Shown here: piece by piece, positions 51,837-61,325 of the stretch | Numbering within the stretch: position 1 is the first letter of the stretch | Layout of the letters: every line of letters starts with the position of its first letter | NCBI GenBank assembly: GCA_964552395.1 | Contig: CAZKGM010000001.1 | Location: 124,001 to 188,000 of the forward strand | DNA length: 64,000 nucleotides | Direction: 5' to 3' | Source of the DNA: JAJDNH01 sp964552395 | GTDB taxonomy: Bacteria; Acidobacteriota; Thermoanaerobaculia; Thermoanaerobaculales; Sulfomarinibacteraceae | Notes under the pieces: generated by a model | Seen by the model: only the letters and a program-made list of their open reading frames with translations | What the model was told of the DNA's origin: nothing | The model's database searches: none | Program-made: the position numbers and the translations under genes

Positions 51837-54800
51837 ATGACCCGGGCAAAGGTCGTCCCTGCGTTCGTCCACCTCCACCTCCACTCCCATTACTCGTTGC
51901 TCGACGCGACGATCCGGATTGGGGAGCTGGTGGACCAGGTCGCGCGGGAGGATATGCCGGCCGTGGCGATCACAGATCATGGCAATCTCTTCGGGGCGTT
52001 CCAGTTCCATCGCGCCGCGGTGAAGGCTGGCCTGCGGCCGGTTATCGGGTGCGAGATGTACGTGGCGCCCGGCGATCACCGCGAGAAGAGGAAAGTAGCG
52101 GGGCAGCGCAAGCCGTACGATCACCTGGTCCTGTTGGCAGAGAATGACGCCGGCTACCGGAACCTGATGCGGCTGGTCAGTACGGGGTATCTAGAGGGCT
52201 TCTATCACCGGCCGCGGATTTCGAAGACGCTGCTGGCCGAGCATTCCGAGGGCTTGATTGGCCTTTCTGCGTGCCTTTCAGGAGAGGTCGCCCGCCTGCT
52301 TCTTGAACGCAACCTGGAGGGGGCGGTGACGACGGCGGCCGAGTACGGAGAGATCCTCGGTGAGGAGAGGTTCTTTCTCGAGATCCAGGACCACGGGCTG
52401 GCCGACGAGGGGGCGGTGCGCGAGGGGATGAGGCATGTGTCGCGGATCTCCGGCATCCCGCTGGTGGCGAGCAACGACTGTCACTTCCATCGTCGTGACG
52501 ACATGCTCGCTCACAAGATCCTCATCGGCATCGGGCAGAACAAGACCATCGACGAGCTACAGCAGAGCTACGCGTACAACGAGCAGTTCTACGTGCGCTC
52601 CCCGCAGGAGATGTACGAGCTGTTTGCAGATGACCCCGGCGCCTGCGAACGAACGGTGGAGATCGCCGACCGCTGTCACGTTCTTTTCGATACATCGACC
52701 CTTCACCTCCCTTCCTATCCCGTGCCGGAAGGCCACACGCTTGCCTCCTTTCTCGCTGAGCAGGCGCGCAGGGGGCTCGCGCAGCGTCTCGGCGATGGGC
52801 GTGCCCGAGATCACGATGCGGACAGCTACCAGAGTCGCCTCAGCCACGAGCTCGAGATCATCGAGCGCATGGGTTTCCCAGGCTACTTCCTGGTCGTGTG
52901 GGACTTCATCCGGTTTGCCAAGGAAAGCGGGATCCCGGTCGGACCGGGGCGTGGATCGGCGGCGGGCTCGGTCGTTTCATACGCCCTCGGAGTCACCGAC
53001 ATCGACCCGCTGGACTACGACCTCCTGTTCGAGCGTTTTCTCAACCCCGAGCGTATCTCCATGCCCGACATCGACATTGATTTCTGTCAACGTGAGCGTG
53101 ATCGCGTCATCGAGTACGTGCGTGACACCTATGGGGCCGATTCGGTGGCCCAGATCGCGACCTTCAACATTCTCAAGGCCCGTTCGGCGGTTCGTGACGT
53201 CGGACGTGTCATGGGCATGCCGTTCGGCGATGTGGACCGGATCGCCAAGCTCATCCCCGAGGAGCTCAACATTACGATCCAACAGGCGCTGAGAGATTCG
53301 TCGGAACTTCGGGATCTGGTGGACGGTGACGAGGACGTGAGACAGCTGGTGGAGACAGCCGGCCGTCTCGAGGGCCTCGCCCGTCACTGCGGTGTGCATG
53401 CGGCGGGGGTGGTCATCGCCCCCAAACCCCTGGTCGAGCTCGTGCCGCTGTACAGGTCCTCTCATGACGAGATCACGACACAGTTCGACAAGGACGACGT
53501 CGAGGCTCTCGGACTGCTCAAGATGGACTTCTTGGGGCTGCGCACGCTGACAGTGATCGCCGACGCCCTCGAGTCGATCCGGCGATCCGGAGCTGAAGTT
53601 CCCGACCTGAACAACCTGTTGCTGGACGATAAGAAGGTCTACGAGCTCTTCTCGGCCGGCGACACCGACGGAGTCTTCCAGTTCGAGTCGTCGGGGATGA
53701 AGGACGTGTTGAGGAAGGTGAAACCGAGGGTCTTCCCGGACCTTGCTGCCCTCAACGCACTTTACCGTCCGGGGCCAATGCAGTTCATCGACGACTACGC
53801 GGCCCGCAAGCACGGCGCCAAACCGATCACGTACATCTTCCCTGAGCTCGAGGAGATCCTGGCCGAGACTTACGGGGTCATCGTCTACCAGGAGCAGGTC
53901 ATGCGCATCGCGGTCAAGATCGCGGGGTTCACGCTGGCCAAGGCGGACACGCTGCGTAAGGCGATGGGCAAGAAGAAGAAGGAGATCATCGACCGCGAGG
54001 GGGAGAGCTTCATCAAGGGCGGCGTCGCCAATGGGTTCCCCGAGGACAAGGTCTGCCGACTGTGGGACCAGATCGTGCCGTTCGCTCAGTACGGGTTCAA
54101 CAAGTCACACTCCGTGGCTTACGCCCATGTCGCCTACCTCACGGCCTACCTCAAGGCACATTTCCCGGCTCACTTCATGGCCGCCATGCTCACTTCTGAA
54201 GCTTCCAATACCGACAAGCTTGCGATGTATCTCGGGCGCTGCCGTCAGATGGGGATTGCAATACTGCCTCCAGACATCCGCCGCTCGCAAAAGCCGTTCA
54301 CGGTCGAGGACGGGGGGATCCGGTTCGGACTGATCGCCGTCAAGGGCCTGGGGGAAGCTGCAGTCGACGTGGTGCTCGAGGCGCGAACGAACGATGGCGC
54401 CACCGACTCACTGACCGGCTTCCTCCGAGCGCTGCCGCCGCGAAGCCTCAACAGCAAGGTCGTGGAGTGTCTTGCCAAGGCCGGCTGCTTCGACAGCTTC
54501 TCGATCTCCCGCAAGGGGCTCGTCGAGAATCTGGAGCAGCTCATGGAGCTCGCAGGTCGCGAACGCGAGCAGGCGGAGCTCGGTCAAGGGTTTCTGTTCG
54601 ACGCGCTGCCGTCCGAGACCTTGGAGGCGGAGCTGAAGGGGGCCGAGGCGGCGGACGATGCGGTGCGCCTGGGGTGGGAGCGAGAAGTGCTCGGGTTCTA
54701 TCTCTCAGGTCACCCCCTCGATCGCTACGAGGCGCAGCTGCGGCGTTTTGCAGACTGTTCGGTTGACGAGTTGGGGAGACGTCTCGAGGAGGGTGGCGAA

Positions 54801-55397
54801 ACCGCCACCATTGGCGGGCTGATCACCGGGCTGCGGGTAATTCCCATCAAGAAGGAGGGCCCGAACCAGGGGCGGAAGATGGCCGCGATGAGACTTGAGG
54901 ACGCGACCGGTAGCGTGCGTGTCGTGGTCTTCCCGGATACCCATGACAAGTTCCACCGTTTGCTGGAAAACGGCACGCCGGTGCTGCTAACGGCCACTCT
55001 GAAGGGCGAGGGTGGACAGGTGGAGCTGACTGCCGACGAGGTTGTAGCTCTGGATGGGATCGAGTCGCGGAGAGCCGCGGCTCTCAGGATCGTGCTTGAT
55101 CTGGATTCGGTGGACGAGGGGATGCTCGAGCAGCTCCGCGAGCTTCTGCTTGCTCACCCGGGCGAGCTGCCGGTGCGATTCGAGCTGGTGCGGCGTGGGC
55201 GCTTCCGGGCTCGTCTGGTGCCGCCGGTGGCCCTGACTGTCGATCCGTCACCCGAGCTGCGGAGTAGACTCAACGATCGGCTTGGCGGCGGCCGGTTCGA
55301 GTTCGAGTTCGACGAGCACCCGGCGAACGGCAAGGCGCACCGGGCGGGAGTGGCGGAGGTTCCCGACGAGCCGCGCCCACCCGTTGTAGTCAACTAA
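51837..55397 (+). CDS. dnaE: DNA polymerase III alpha subunit
   Basis: 1186 residues, typical of DnaE1. Domains in order: PHP (HLHLHSHYSLLDATI and later GNLFGAFQFHRAAVKAGLRP), palm/thumb/fingers with the catalytic Asp411 and Asp413 in MPDIDIDF and a third acidic residue near 564 (LLKMDFLGL), GPGRGSAAGSVVSY, then helix-hairpin-helix and OB-fold regions (~830-1060) and a C-terminal tail. It is the replicative polymerase. The start at 51837 is supported by a TATGAT box 6 nt upstream and homologous sequence from FVHLHLHS; there is no ribosome binding site. Stands as a single gene. Confidence 0.97.
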   Translation: MTRAKVVPAFVHLHLHSHYSLLDATIRIGELVDQVAREDMPAVAITDHGNLFGAFQFHRAAVKAGLRPVIGCEMYVAPGDHREKRKVAGQRKPYDHLVLLAENDAGYRNLMRLVSTGYLEGFYHRPRISKTLLAEHSEGLIGLSACLSGEVARLLLERNLEGAVTTAAEYGEILGEERFFLEIQDHGLADEGAVREGMRHVSRISGIPLVASNDCHFHRRDDMLAHKILIGIGQNKTIDELQQSYAYNEQFYVRSPQEMYELFADDPGACERTVEIADRCHVLFDTSTLHLPSYPVPEGHTLASFLAEQARRGLAQRLGDGRARDHDADSYQSRLSHELEIIERMGFPGYFLVVWDFIRFAKESGIPVGPGRGSAAGSVVSYALGVTDIDPLDYDLLFERFLNPERISMPDIDIDFCQRERDRVIEYVRDTYGADSVAQIATFNILKARSAVRDVGRVMGMPFGDVDRIAKLIPEELNITIQQALRDSSELRDLVDGDEDVRQLVETAGRLEGLARHCGVHAAGVVIAPKPLVELVPLYRSSHDEITTQFDKDDVEALGLLKMDFLGLRTLTVIADALESIRRSGAEVPDLNNLLLDDKKVYELFSAGDTDGVFQFESSGMKDVLRKVKPRVFPDLAALNALYRPGPMQFIDDYAARKHGAKPITYIFPELEEILAETYGVIVYQEQVMRIAVKIAGFTLAKADTLRKAMGKKKKEIIDREGESFIKGGVANGFPEDKVCRLWDQIVPFAQYGFNKSHSVAYAHVAYLTAYLKAHFPAHFMAAMLTSEASNTDKLAMYLGRCRQMGIAILPPDIRRSQKPFTVEDGGIRFGLIAVKGLGEAAVDVVLEARTNDGATDSLTGFLRALPPRSLNSKVVECLAKAGCFDSFSISRKGLVENLEQLMELAGREREQAELGQGFLFDALPSETLEAELKGAEAADDAVRLGWEREVLGFYLSGHPLDRYEAQLRRFADCSVDELGRRLEEGGETATIGGLITGLRVIPIKKEGPNQGRKMAAMRLEDATGSVRVVVFPDTHDKFHRLLENGTPVLLTATLKGEGGQVELTADEVVALDGIESRRAAALRIVLDLDSVDEGMLEQLRELLLAHPGELPVRFELVRRGRFRARLVPPVALTVDPSPELRSRLNDRLGGGRFEFEFDEHPANGKAHRAGVAEVPDEPRPPVVVN

Positions 55398-55618
55398 GCC
55401 CGCATTATTCATGAGCGATCGTGGCGAGGCCGGCGAGGCGCCTGTTAGCGGCGGAGGCCCGGCCGGAGACCCCAGTGCCGTCCATTGCGCGCGCCACGGG
55501 CCCAGCTTGGAGGCGCCGTGCAGCCGGCGATGTCGTTTCATCGTCAAGGCGCAGCAACGAAGAAGATGGGCCCGTGCCGCCGTGACCCGGCTCGTGCACG
55601 GGAATCGACTGATTCAAA
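55398..55618. repeat. REP-like intergenic region after dnaE
   Basis: Directly after the dnaE stop comes GCCCGCATTATTCATGAG, the same terminal sequence as the elements at 42999 and 50689, but the interior differs and no matching right end is seen. A 10-bp inverted repeat (CACGGGCCCA near 55497, TGGGCCCGTG near 55567) encloses ~60 bp and could fold as a long hairpin. No gene is seen in these 221 bp. Confidence 0.45.
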
Positions 55619-56004
<386 letters not shown>

Positions 56005-56008
56005 TTCC

Positions 56009-56014
56009 AGTATA
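56009..56014 (-). promoter_or_regulatory. -10 box of rnpB
   Basis: TATACT on the minus strand, placed 4 to 7 nt before the predicted RNase P RNA 5' end; identical to the -10 of the Crp-like gene. The -35 is not evident. Confidence 0.5.
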
Positions 56015-56222
56015 CGACGATGTTGGTCCGGACGCTCACGAGCGCCTGTGGTGGGACCGAGCAGCAAAGTGAACTGAGTCGAGTCGCCGGTCGCGGTGGA
56101 ACGGCAGTGATCGCTCGGGGGAGGTGAGCGGAATCACGTCCCGGCCGGGAAGATGAGAGCCTGCGGGGTACACGACTGGCGGCCGGCTTTCTTCGATGGT
56201 GCGGCTTGCGTATCCTGGGATG

Positions 56223-57125
56223 GTGAGTTCGCAATGGAGGCCGGCCGCCGAGAACGAGGACATCGGTGTCTTCGCACTCTCAGGTGCGGTTGCTTCGGGG
56301 AGGCTCGATGCGGGGCTGGAGGCGCTGCTGGCCAGCGGCCACCGTGTTTTCGAAGCACCGAACGTTCGCGAGCGGTCGGTATCCGGGTATCTCGCGGGGG
56401 AGGACGATCGCCGCATCGAGGGCCTTCAGGGGCTGCTGGAACGTGGGATCAGGATCATGGTCGCTGCGCGGGGCGGCTACGGAGTGGCGCGCCTCCTGGC
56501 CAAGCTCCCGTGGTCCCTCATGGTCGAGACTGGTGTCACGTTCGTGGGTTTCTCCGACCTTACCGCTCTCCTCAACCCGTTGGTAGCTCGTGGTGGTGCG
56601 GTGCAGGTACATGGTCCAATGGCGGCGGCCGGTCTGGATCGCAGGGATAACCTGGAGCGGCTACTGCGGATTCTGCGCGGCGAGCTCGTTGGGGGCACAT
56701 TATTCCGTTTCCGGGGCGCACAGGTCGTTCGCTCGGGGCTCGCCGAAGGGCACGCCATCGGTGGCAACTTGACGGTTCTGTGCTCGCTCGTCGGTACCCC
56801 GTTCGAGCCTCCCTGGGACGGTGGAGTGCTCTTCCTCGAGGAGGTCGGGGAGCCGCTCTATCGTCTCGACAGGATGTTGACCCATCTCCGCAGCTCTGGT
56901 AGGCTCCGGAACGTGAAAGCATTGATTGGCGGGACCTTGCGTGGTTGCAGACCGGCATCTGGCCGCACCGCGATATGGACTCGCCTGCTCGAGGAGGCGG
57001 CGCCCGAGCAGGCGCCCTTGGTGGTGGGGCTGCCGTTCGGCCATGGGGCCCGCAACGCTGCCTTTCCGCTCGGAGCCACGGTCGAAGTCGATACCGGATC
57101 GGGCCTGATCCGCTGGAGGGGTTGA
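56223..57125 (+). CDS. LD-carboxypeptidase (peptidase family S66)
   Basis: 300 residues, family length. Motifs: IGVFALSGAVASGRLD (start of fold), RGGYGVARLL, VGFSDLTALLNPL (nucleophile Ser region), EGHAIGGNLTVLCSLVGTPF, LFLEEVGEPLYRLDRML (Glu) and GLPFGHGARNAAFPLGATVE (His). LD-carboxypeptidases remove the terminal D-alanine from murein tetrapeptides during recycling; a role in immunity peptides is also known. No signal peptide, so cytosolic. GTG 56223 lies 6 nt after TATCCT (56211-56216), another leaderless configuration; ATG 56220 and GTG/ATG 56196 are alternatives. It overlaps the next gene by 1 nt. Confidence 0.88.
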   Translation: MSSQWRPAAENEDIGVFALSGAVASGRLDAGLEALLASGHRVFEAPNVRERSVSGYLAGEDDRRIEGLQGLLERGIRIMVAARGGYGVARLLAKLPWSLMVETGVTFVGFSDLTALLNPLVARGGAVQVHGPMAAAGLDRRDNLERLLRILRGELVGGTLFRFRGAQVVRSGLAEGHAIGGNLTVLCSLVGTPFEPPWDGGVLFLEEVGEPLYRLDRMLTHLRSSGRLRNVKALIGGTLRGCRPASGRTAIWTRLLEEAAPEQAPLVVGLPFGHGARNAAFPLGATVEVDTGSGLIRWRG

Positions 57126-57931
57126 TGGCCAAGTTCAAGACCACATCGTCGGCCGCGAAGGGCCATTACGACTCACTCGAACCGCTGCGGACGCACTTCC
57201 AGGCCGGGTCTGTTGTCTTTTCGGAAGGCGATCTCGGGCTCGCCATGTACGTTGTCGAGTCCGGAGAGGTGGAGATCCGCAAACACATGGGCGACGACGA
57301 CACCGTTCTGGCCGTGCTGGGGAAGGGTGATTTCTTCGGCGAGATGTGTATGCTCCAGGACGAGGTGCCGCGCTCTGCTTCGGCAGTGGCGAAGACGGAC
57401 GTCGAGGCCGTGATGATCGATCAGGCCGCGTTCACTTTTATTCTCGAGCGCAACCCGGAGATTGCGGTGCGGATGATGCGCAAGCTCGTCCGTCGGCTGC
57501 GTCAGACCACCCGGCTGCTCGAGGACGCCGTCGGGCACCAGGTTGACCTCGAGTCCTCCGGGATCACCGAAGCACCGCCCGCGGCCGCGGACCCTACCGT
57601 GCGCCTGATCGACAGCAAGCGAGGTGTCTGGTTCTCGCTCGCCGACAAGCGAGAGACCACGGTTGGGCGGAGCGATCCGGTAACGGGGATTCAGCCTGAC
57701 ATCGATCTCACCCCGGTCGACCCCGAGCGTTCTGTCTCTCGCCGCCACGCTCGGTTTCGCCGCGAGGATAACGGTGCCTTCGTCATCATCGAGGACGTCG
57801 GTACCATGAACGGAACGTTCGTCAACGGGGAGCGGCTGGCGGCTGGTCGCCCTCACCCGGTGGAGAGTGGCGATTCCGTCGTTTTCGGCACGGTGGAGTG
57901 CCGCTTCGAGGTTGGTGAGGCGGCAGGCTGA
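57125..57931 (+). CDS. cNMP-binding domain and FHA domain protein
   Basis: 268 residues. N-terminal cNMP-binding domain (~18-140: FQAGSVVFSEGDLGLAMYVV, GKGDFFGEMCMLQDEVPRSA) with the FGE and R-S-A phosphate-cassette elements, and a C-terminal FHA domain (~175-265: TTVGRSDP, RSVSRRHARFRRE, NGTFVNGERL) whose phosphothreonine-binding Arg, Ser-x-x-His and Asn residues are present. No helix-turn-helix, so it is a signalling adaptor rather than a transcription factor, possibly joining nucleotide and Ser/Thr-kinase signals. The ATG overlaps the LD-carboxypeptidase stop (TGATG) and GGAGGGG precedes it. Confidence 0.85.
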   Translation: MAKFKTTSSAAKGHYDSLEPLRTHFQAGSVVFSEGDLGLAMYVVESGEVEIRKHMGDDDTVLAVLGKGDFFGEMCMLQDEVPRSASAVAKTDVEAVMIDQAAFTFILERNPEIAVRMMRKLVRRLRQTTRLLEDAVGHQVDLESSGITEAPPAAADPTVRLIDSKRGVWFSLADKRETTVGRSDPVTGIQPDIDLTPVDPERSVSRRHARFRREDNGAFVIIEDVGTMNGTFVNGERLAAGRPHPVESGDSVVFGTVECRFEVGEAAG

Positions 57932-57999
57932 TCCAGACTCGGCCGGAGTCATGGTGAGCTTCAAGAGCTCCCTCGGTCGCTGTCCACTCCGAGGCACGA

Positions 58000-60099
58000 G
58001 TGCGGGACGATAGACCGCTTCACCCGGCCGATCCAGTGACCCGCCTTCGAGGCATCGGACCACGACTGCAAGCTGGCCTCGCCGGGGTGAGTGTGCATCG
58101 AGTGCTCGACCTCCTACTGCACATTCCCCGGCGGTATGAGGATCGCACGCAGACCGTTCCGGTGGCAGGAGCCACCAAGGCTGAGGGGCCGGTCCTCGTG
58201 CGCGGCGTCATTCGCCGCGTGCGTGTCCGGCGGCGCGGTCGGCGGGGCCGCGGTATTGTGCAGGCGGAGATCACGGATGTAACCGGCGCGCTGCCCGTGG
58301 TCTGGTTCAACCAAACGTGGCTGGCTCAACAGCTCCGGCAGACGCCCGAGGTCTACCTCTTTGGCCATCCGAGAACGAACCCGCGAGATGGACGATGGCA
58401 GCTCGTGAACCCGGCTGTGGAGCCCGTCGAACGGGACGACCCGGCGGCGGAGAGGATCGTGCCGATTTACGGCAAGCTCGGTCCGCTCGCCGGCCGCCGC
58501 CTTCGGCGTACGGTCGAGCAGGCGCTGCCGGCGCTCGAGGACATTGTCGACCCGCTGCCGCTCCAGCTGCGCCGGCGGCTTGGCCTGCCTTCACTGAGCC
58601 ATGCCTTGCAGAGGTTGCACCGGCCCTCGGTGTCGCCGGAAGGGGAAACGGGTCGGTCCCTCCTTGAGCGTCTCGATGCGCTGACCACGCCGGCCCAACG
58701 TCGTCTCGCGTTCGACGAGTTGCTCGGCCTCGCGGGTGCCGTAATGCGCCTGCGCTCGTTGCGGCGGCAACAGCAGGCCCCACCCTGCCAGGTGTCGGGG
58801 GAGCCTACTGATATTCTGCACCTCCCGTTCGAGCTGACGGCAGCGCAGGAGCGGGTGACCCGCCAGATCCAGTCGGATCTCCACCGCCGCTACCCGATGG
58901 CTCGCCTGCTGCAGGGGGACGTGGGCTCTGGGAAGACTGTCATCTCGGCGCTGGCCGCAGTGTCGGTGTTGAGGAGCGGATACCAGGTGGCGCTGATGGC
59001 TCCCACCGAGCTCCTGGCGGAGCAACACCACAGGTCTCTGAAGGTTCTCCTCAACGGCACGGGTCATGAGCCGCTCCTGCTGACCAGCTCATCCCGTGCC
59101 GCCGAGCGACGCCGGATTTTGGCCCTGCTTGGTGCGGGATCTCCGGAGCTCGTCATTGGGACGCACGCTCTTGTGCAGGAAGAAGTAGCGTTCGAACGAC
59201 TGGGCCTGGCCGTGGTGGACGAGCAGCACCGCTTCGGCGTTGCCCAGAGGCAGGCGCTAGTCGAGAAGGGGATATCGCCACACCTCCTGGTCATGACGGC
59301 GACGCCGATCCCTCGCTCGCTGGCTCTGACCGCATACGGCGATCTCGACCTGGCCGTCCTCGACGAGCTGCCTCCCGGGCGGCAGCCGGTGACGACGGTG
59401 GTCCGCAGCCGGTCGCGTGCGGACCGGATGTGGCAGTTCGTGGCTCGCGAGGTGGCGGCCGGCGGTCGGGCCTACGTCGTATACCCTCTCATCGAGGCAT
59501 CGGAGGAGCTGGATGCCGAGTCGCTAGAGGAGAACTTCGAGAGTATGGCGCGCAAGTTGCCCGGCGTACGCTTGGGGGTGTTGCACGGCCGGATGAAGCG
59601 CGCGGAGCAGGAGAGTGTGTATGGGGCCTTTCGCTCGGGCGAGATTCAGGTTCTTCTTGCGACGACGGTGGTCGAGGTGGGCGTGGACGTTCCGGAGGCC
59701 ACCGTAATGGTCATCGAGTCGCCGCACCGCTTCGGCCTTTCACAGCTTCACCAGCTCCGCGGACGGGTCGGCCGTGGTGCGCGGCAGGCATGGTGTGTCC
59801 TGCTGGTCGACAACGACCCAGGCGCCATCGCCAGCCGGCGGATGGAGATGTTCTGCTCCACGAACGATGGCTTCCGCCTGGCCGAGGCCGATCTCGAGCT
59901 GCGTGGCCCGGGTGAGCTGGCGGGGCTTCGCCAGTGGGGCGCGGACGGCTTCCGCTTTGCCAGCATCTCCCGGGATCACGATCTTCTGAATCTGTGTCGG
60001 CAGGTGGCCGAGCGCCTCCAGGAGTCCGGCCAGCTGGAGGACACGCTCGATCGGCTGTCCGAGCTCTACCCGGCCGTACGTGACCTTCCTGGCTACTGA
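58000..60099 (+). CDS. recG: ATP-dependent DNA helicase RecG
   Basis: 699 residues, family length. The wedge/OB domain (~1-200) precedes the helicase core: Walker A GDVGSGKT (306-313), DEQHRFG (motif II), MTATPIPRSLALTAYGDLDL (motif III), TTVVEVGVDVPEATVMVIES and HQLRGRVGRG (motifs V and VI), and the RecG C-terminal domain. It remodels stalled replication forks and Holliday junctions. GTG start with GAGG 5 nt upstream. It follows the cNMP/FHA gene by 68 bp on the same strand. Confidence 0.96.
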   Translation: MRDDRPLHPADPVTRLRGIGPRLQAGLAGVSVHRVLDLLLHIPRRYEDRTQTVPVAGATKAEGPVLVRGVIRRVRVRRRGRRGRGIVQAEITDVTGALPVVWFNQTWLAQQLRQTPEVYLFGHPRTNPRDGRWQLVNPAVEPVERDDPAAERIVPIYGKLGPLAGRRLRRTVEQALPALEDIVDPLPLQLRRRLGLPSLSHALQRLHRPSVSPEGETGRSLLERLDALTTPAQRRLAFDELLGLAGAVMRLRSLRRQQQAPPCQVSGEPTDILHLPFELTAAQERVTRQIQSDLHRRYPMARLLQGDVGSGKTVISALAAVSVLRSGYQVALMAPTELLAEQHHRSLKVLLNGTGHEPLLLTSSSRAAERRRILALLGAGSPELVIGTHALVQEEVAFERLGLAVVDEQHRFGVAQRQALVEKGISPHLLVMTATPIPRSLALTAYGDLDLAVLDELPPGRQPVTTVVRSRSRADRMWQFVAREVAAGGRAYVVYPLIEASEELDAESLEENFESMARKLPGVRLGVLHGRMKRAEQESVYGAFRSGEIQVLLATTVVEVGVDVPEATVMVIESPHRFGLSQLHQLRGRVGRGARQAWCVLLVDNDPGAIASRRMEMFCSTNDGFRLAEADLELRGPGELAGLRQWGADGFRFASISRDHDLLNLCRQVAERLQESGQLEDTLDRLSELYPAVRDLPGY

Positions 60100-60215
60100 C
60101 CTGCAGCAGCGTCGACAGCGGCGAGGCTCCAGCGACGGCCGGCGTATCGTCGTTCGTGGTAGATCGCGAGCGAGTAATTCCGGCTAGACTGACGGCGAGG
60201 AGAAACGGGGAACGG

Positions 60216-60503
60216 ATGCCAAGGACGAACAGGGGACGGCTCGAGAGACTCCTGCTGCTGACCCTGGGGTGGGCCTTGGTGGCGTTGGGTGTGGTGGGGC
60301 TGTTCTTACCCGTGCTCCAGGGCGTTCTCTTCATCCTCGCTGGGCTATCGATTCTCTCCCACGAGTCGAAGACGGCCCAGCGCTGGCTGGAGCGGTTGCG
60401 GAGGCGCTTCCCGAAGGCCGATGAGCGGCTGCATCTCTGGGGCGACCGCCTGCGGTCCGTCGTGCACCGCCGCCGCGGAAAGTCGACGCGTGACCGGCGT
60501 TGA
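60216..60503 (+). CDS. Small two-helix membrane protein (PGPGW/DUF454-like)
   Basis: 95 residues. A basic N-terminus, two hydrophobic segments joined by a short loop (LLLLTLGWALVALGVVGLFL, PVLQGVLFILAGLSILSHES) and a strongly basic C-terminus. The arrangement and the P-x-x-x-G-x-L-F turn match the PGPGW/DUF454-like family of small inner-membrane proteins of unknown function. GGGGAA precedes ATG 60216. A GTG at 60156, 5 nt after TATCGT, is an alternative leaderless start giving 20 more residues. Confidence 0.65.
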   Translation: MPRTNRGRLERLLLLTLGWALVALGVVGLFLPVLQGVLFILAGLSILSHESKTAQRWLERLRRRFPKADERLHLWGDRLRSVVHRRRGKSTRDRR

Positions 60504-60832
60504 GCGGCACGGGTCACCTCTCCAGGGGTGCCGCCGGAAGGAACATCGGCTCCTGCGTGCTGTCATCGGCTACCGGAGCGCGGGCGAGGAAGCCAGCTCT
60601 GGTTGCAGGTGCGGCTGGTGACATCCACTTCCTCCCCGCGCCGTGAGCTCGACTGCAACGCGAGTCTGCGGGCGGCACCGGGGTTTCCGGCCGGACCTCG
60701 AGGCCCTGGCAAGCCTTCACTGTCGTGACGGGGGAAGCTCCGAAGGAGCCTCCCCACGGGTAGGGGATTTCCACAGCGGCGGTCGAGAGGCCGCGATGAT
60801 GGTTCGTGGCACAATGACAGCTGAGGTGGATC
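60504..60832. other. Intergenic region with a strong hairpin
   Basis: 329 bp without a credible gene. It contains a hairpin at 60731-60755: an 11-nt arm GGGGAAGCTCC and GGAGCCTCCCC pairing at 10 of 11 positions around a GAA loop, not followed by a T-run. The function could be termination or an RNA element before the DUF1232 gene. Confidence 0.4.
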
Positions 60833-61300
60833 ATGGAGCTGGCAGCCGATACCGGTAGCGAGAGGCTGGACGACTTCTACAAGAGGCTGAGGGCGAGGAT
60901 CGGCGCCTGGCTGGGTTCGGAGCAGGGGAGGCGGTATCGCTACGCTCGGTACCTGATCCTGGTGCCGGACCTCTTCCACCTCCTCATCAGGCTGGCTCTC
61001 GACTCGCGGGTCCCTGCGCGCGAGCGTGCCCTGCTCCTTGCGGCCGTGGTCTACGTTGTGTCCCCGGCCGACTTTTTGCCGGAGCTGGTCCTGGGACCGG
61101 TGGCCTTCGCCGACGACCTCGTTCTCATGGCCTTGGTGGTGAACCGCGTGCTCAAGAAGGTGCCGCGTGAGGTCGTGCTCGGACACTGGAGTGGCGACGA
61201 AGGGCTTTTCGATACCGTGCAGGGGGTTCTCGAAATGGCGGAGCGGATGGTCGGCGGTCGCCTGTGGGGCCGCCTCAAGGCGTGGGTACGAGCCCGTTAA
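60833..61300 (+). CDS. DUF1232 family membrane protein
   Basis: 155 residues. The DUF1232 core is clear: RALLLAAVVYVVSPADFLPE then FADDLVLMALVVNRVLKKVP, with two membrane segments and the conserved SPxDxxPE turn. Function of the family is unknown. GAGGTGG precedes the ATG. It lies 25 nt before the aminotransferase gene, so it probably belongs to the same transcript as the last two genes in the window. Confidence 0.8.
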   Translation: MELAADTGSERLDDFYKRLRARIGAWLGSEQGRRYRYARYLILVPDLFHLLIRLALDSRVPARERALLLAAVVYVVSPADFLPELVLGPVAFADDLVLMALVVNRVLKKVPREVVLGHWSGDEGLFDTVQGVLEMAERMVGGRLWGRLKAWVRAR

Positions 61301-61325
61301 GGAACAGCGAAGAGCGGAGGGACGA

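Noticed and set aside
60807..60822. Sigma-54-like TGGCACA-N4-CAGCT before the DUF1232 gene
   Set aside because: GG and GC are spaced by 10 but the -12 box is poor and the transcription start would fall on the ATG, leaving the visible ribosome binding site untranscribed.
60514..60834. 106-codon minus-strand frame in the 60.5-60.8 kb gap
   Set aside because: No ribosome binding site, no recognisable protein and overlap with the DUF1232 start; the strong hairpin in it is better read as an RNA or DNA feature.
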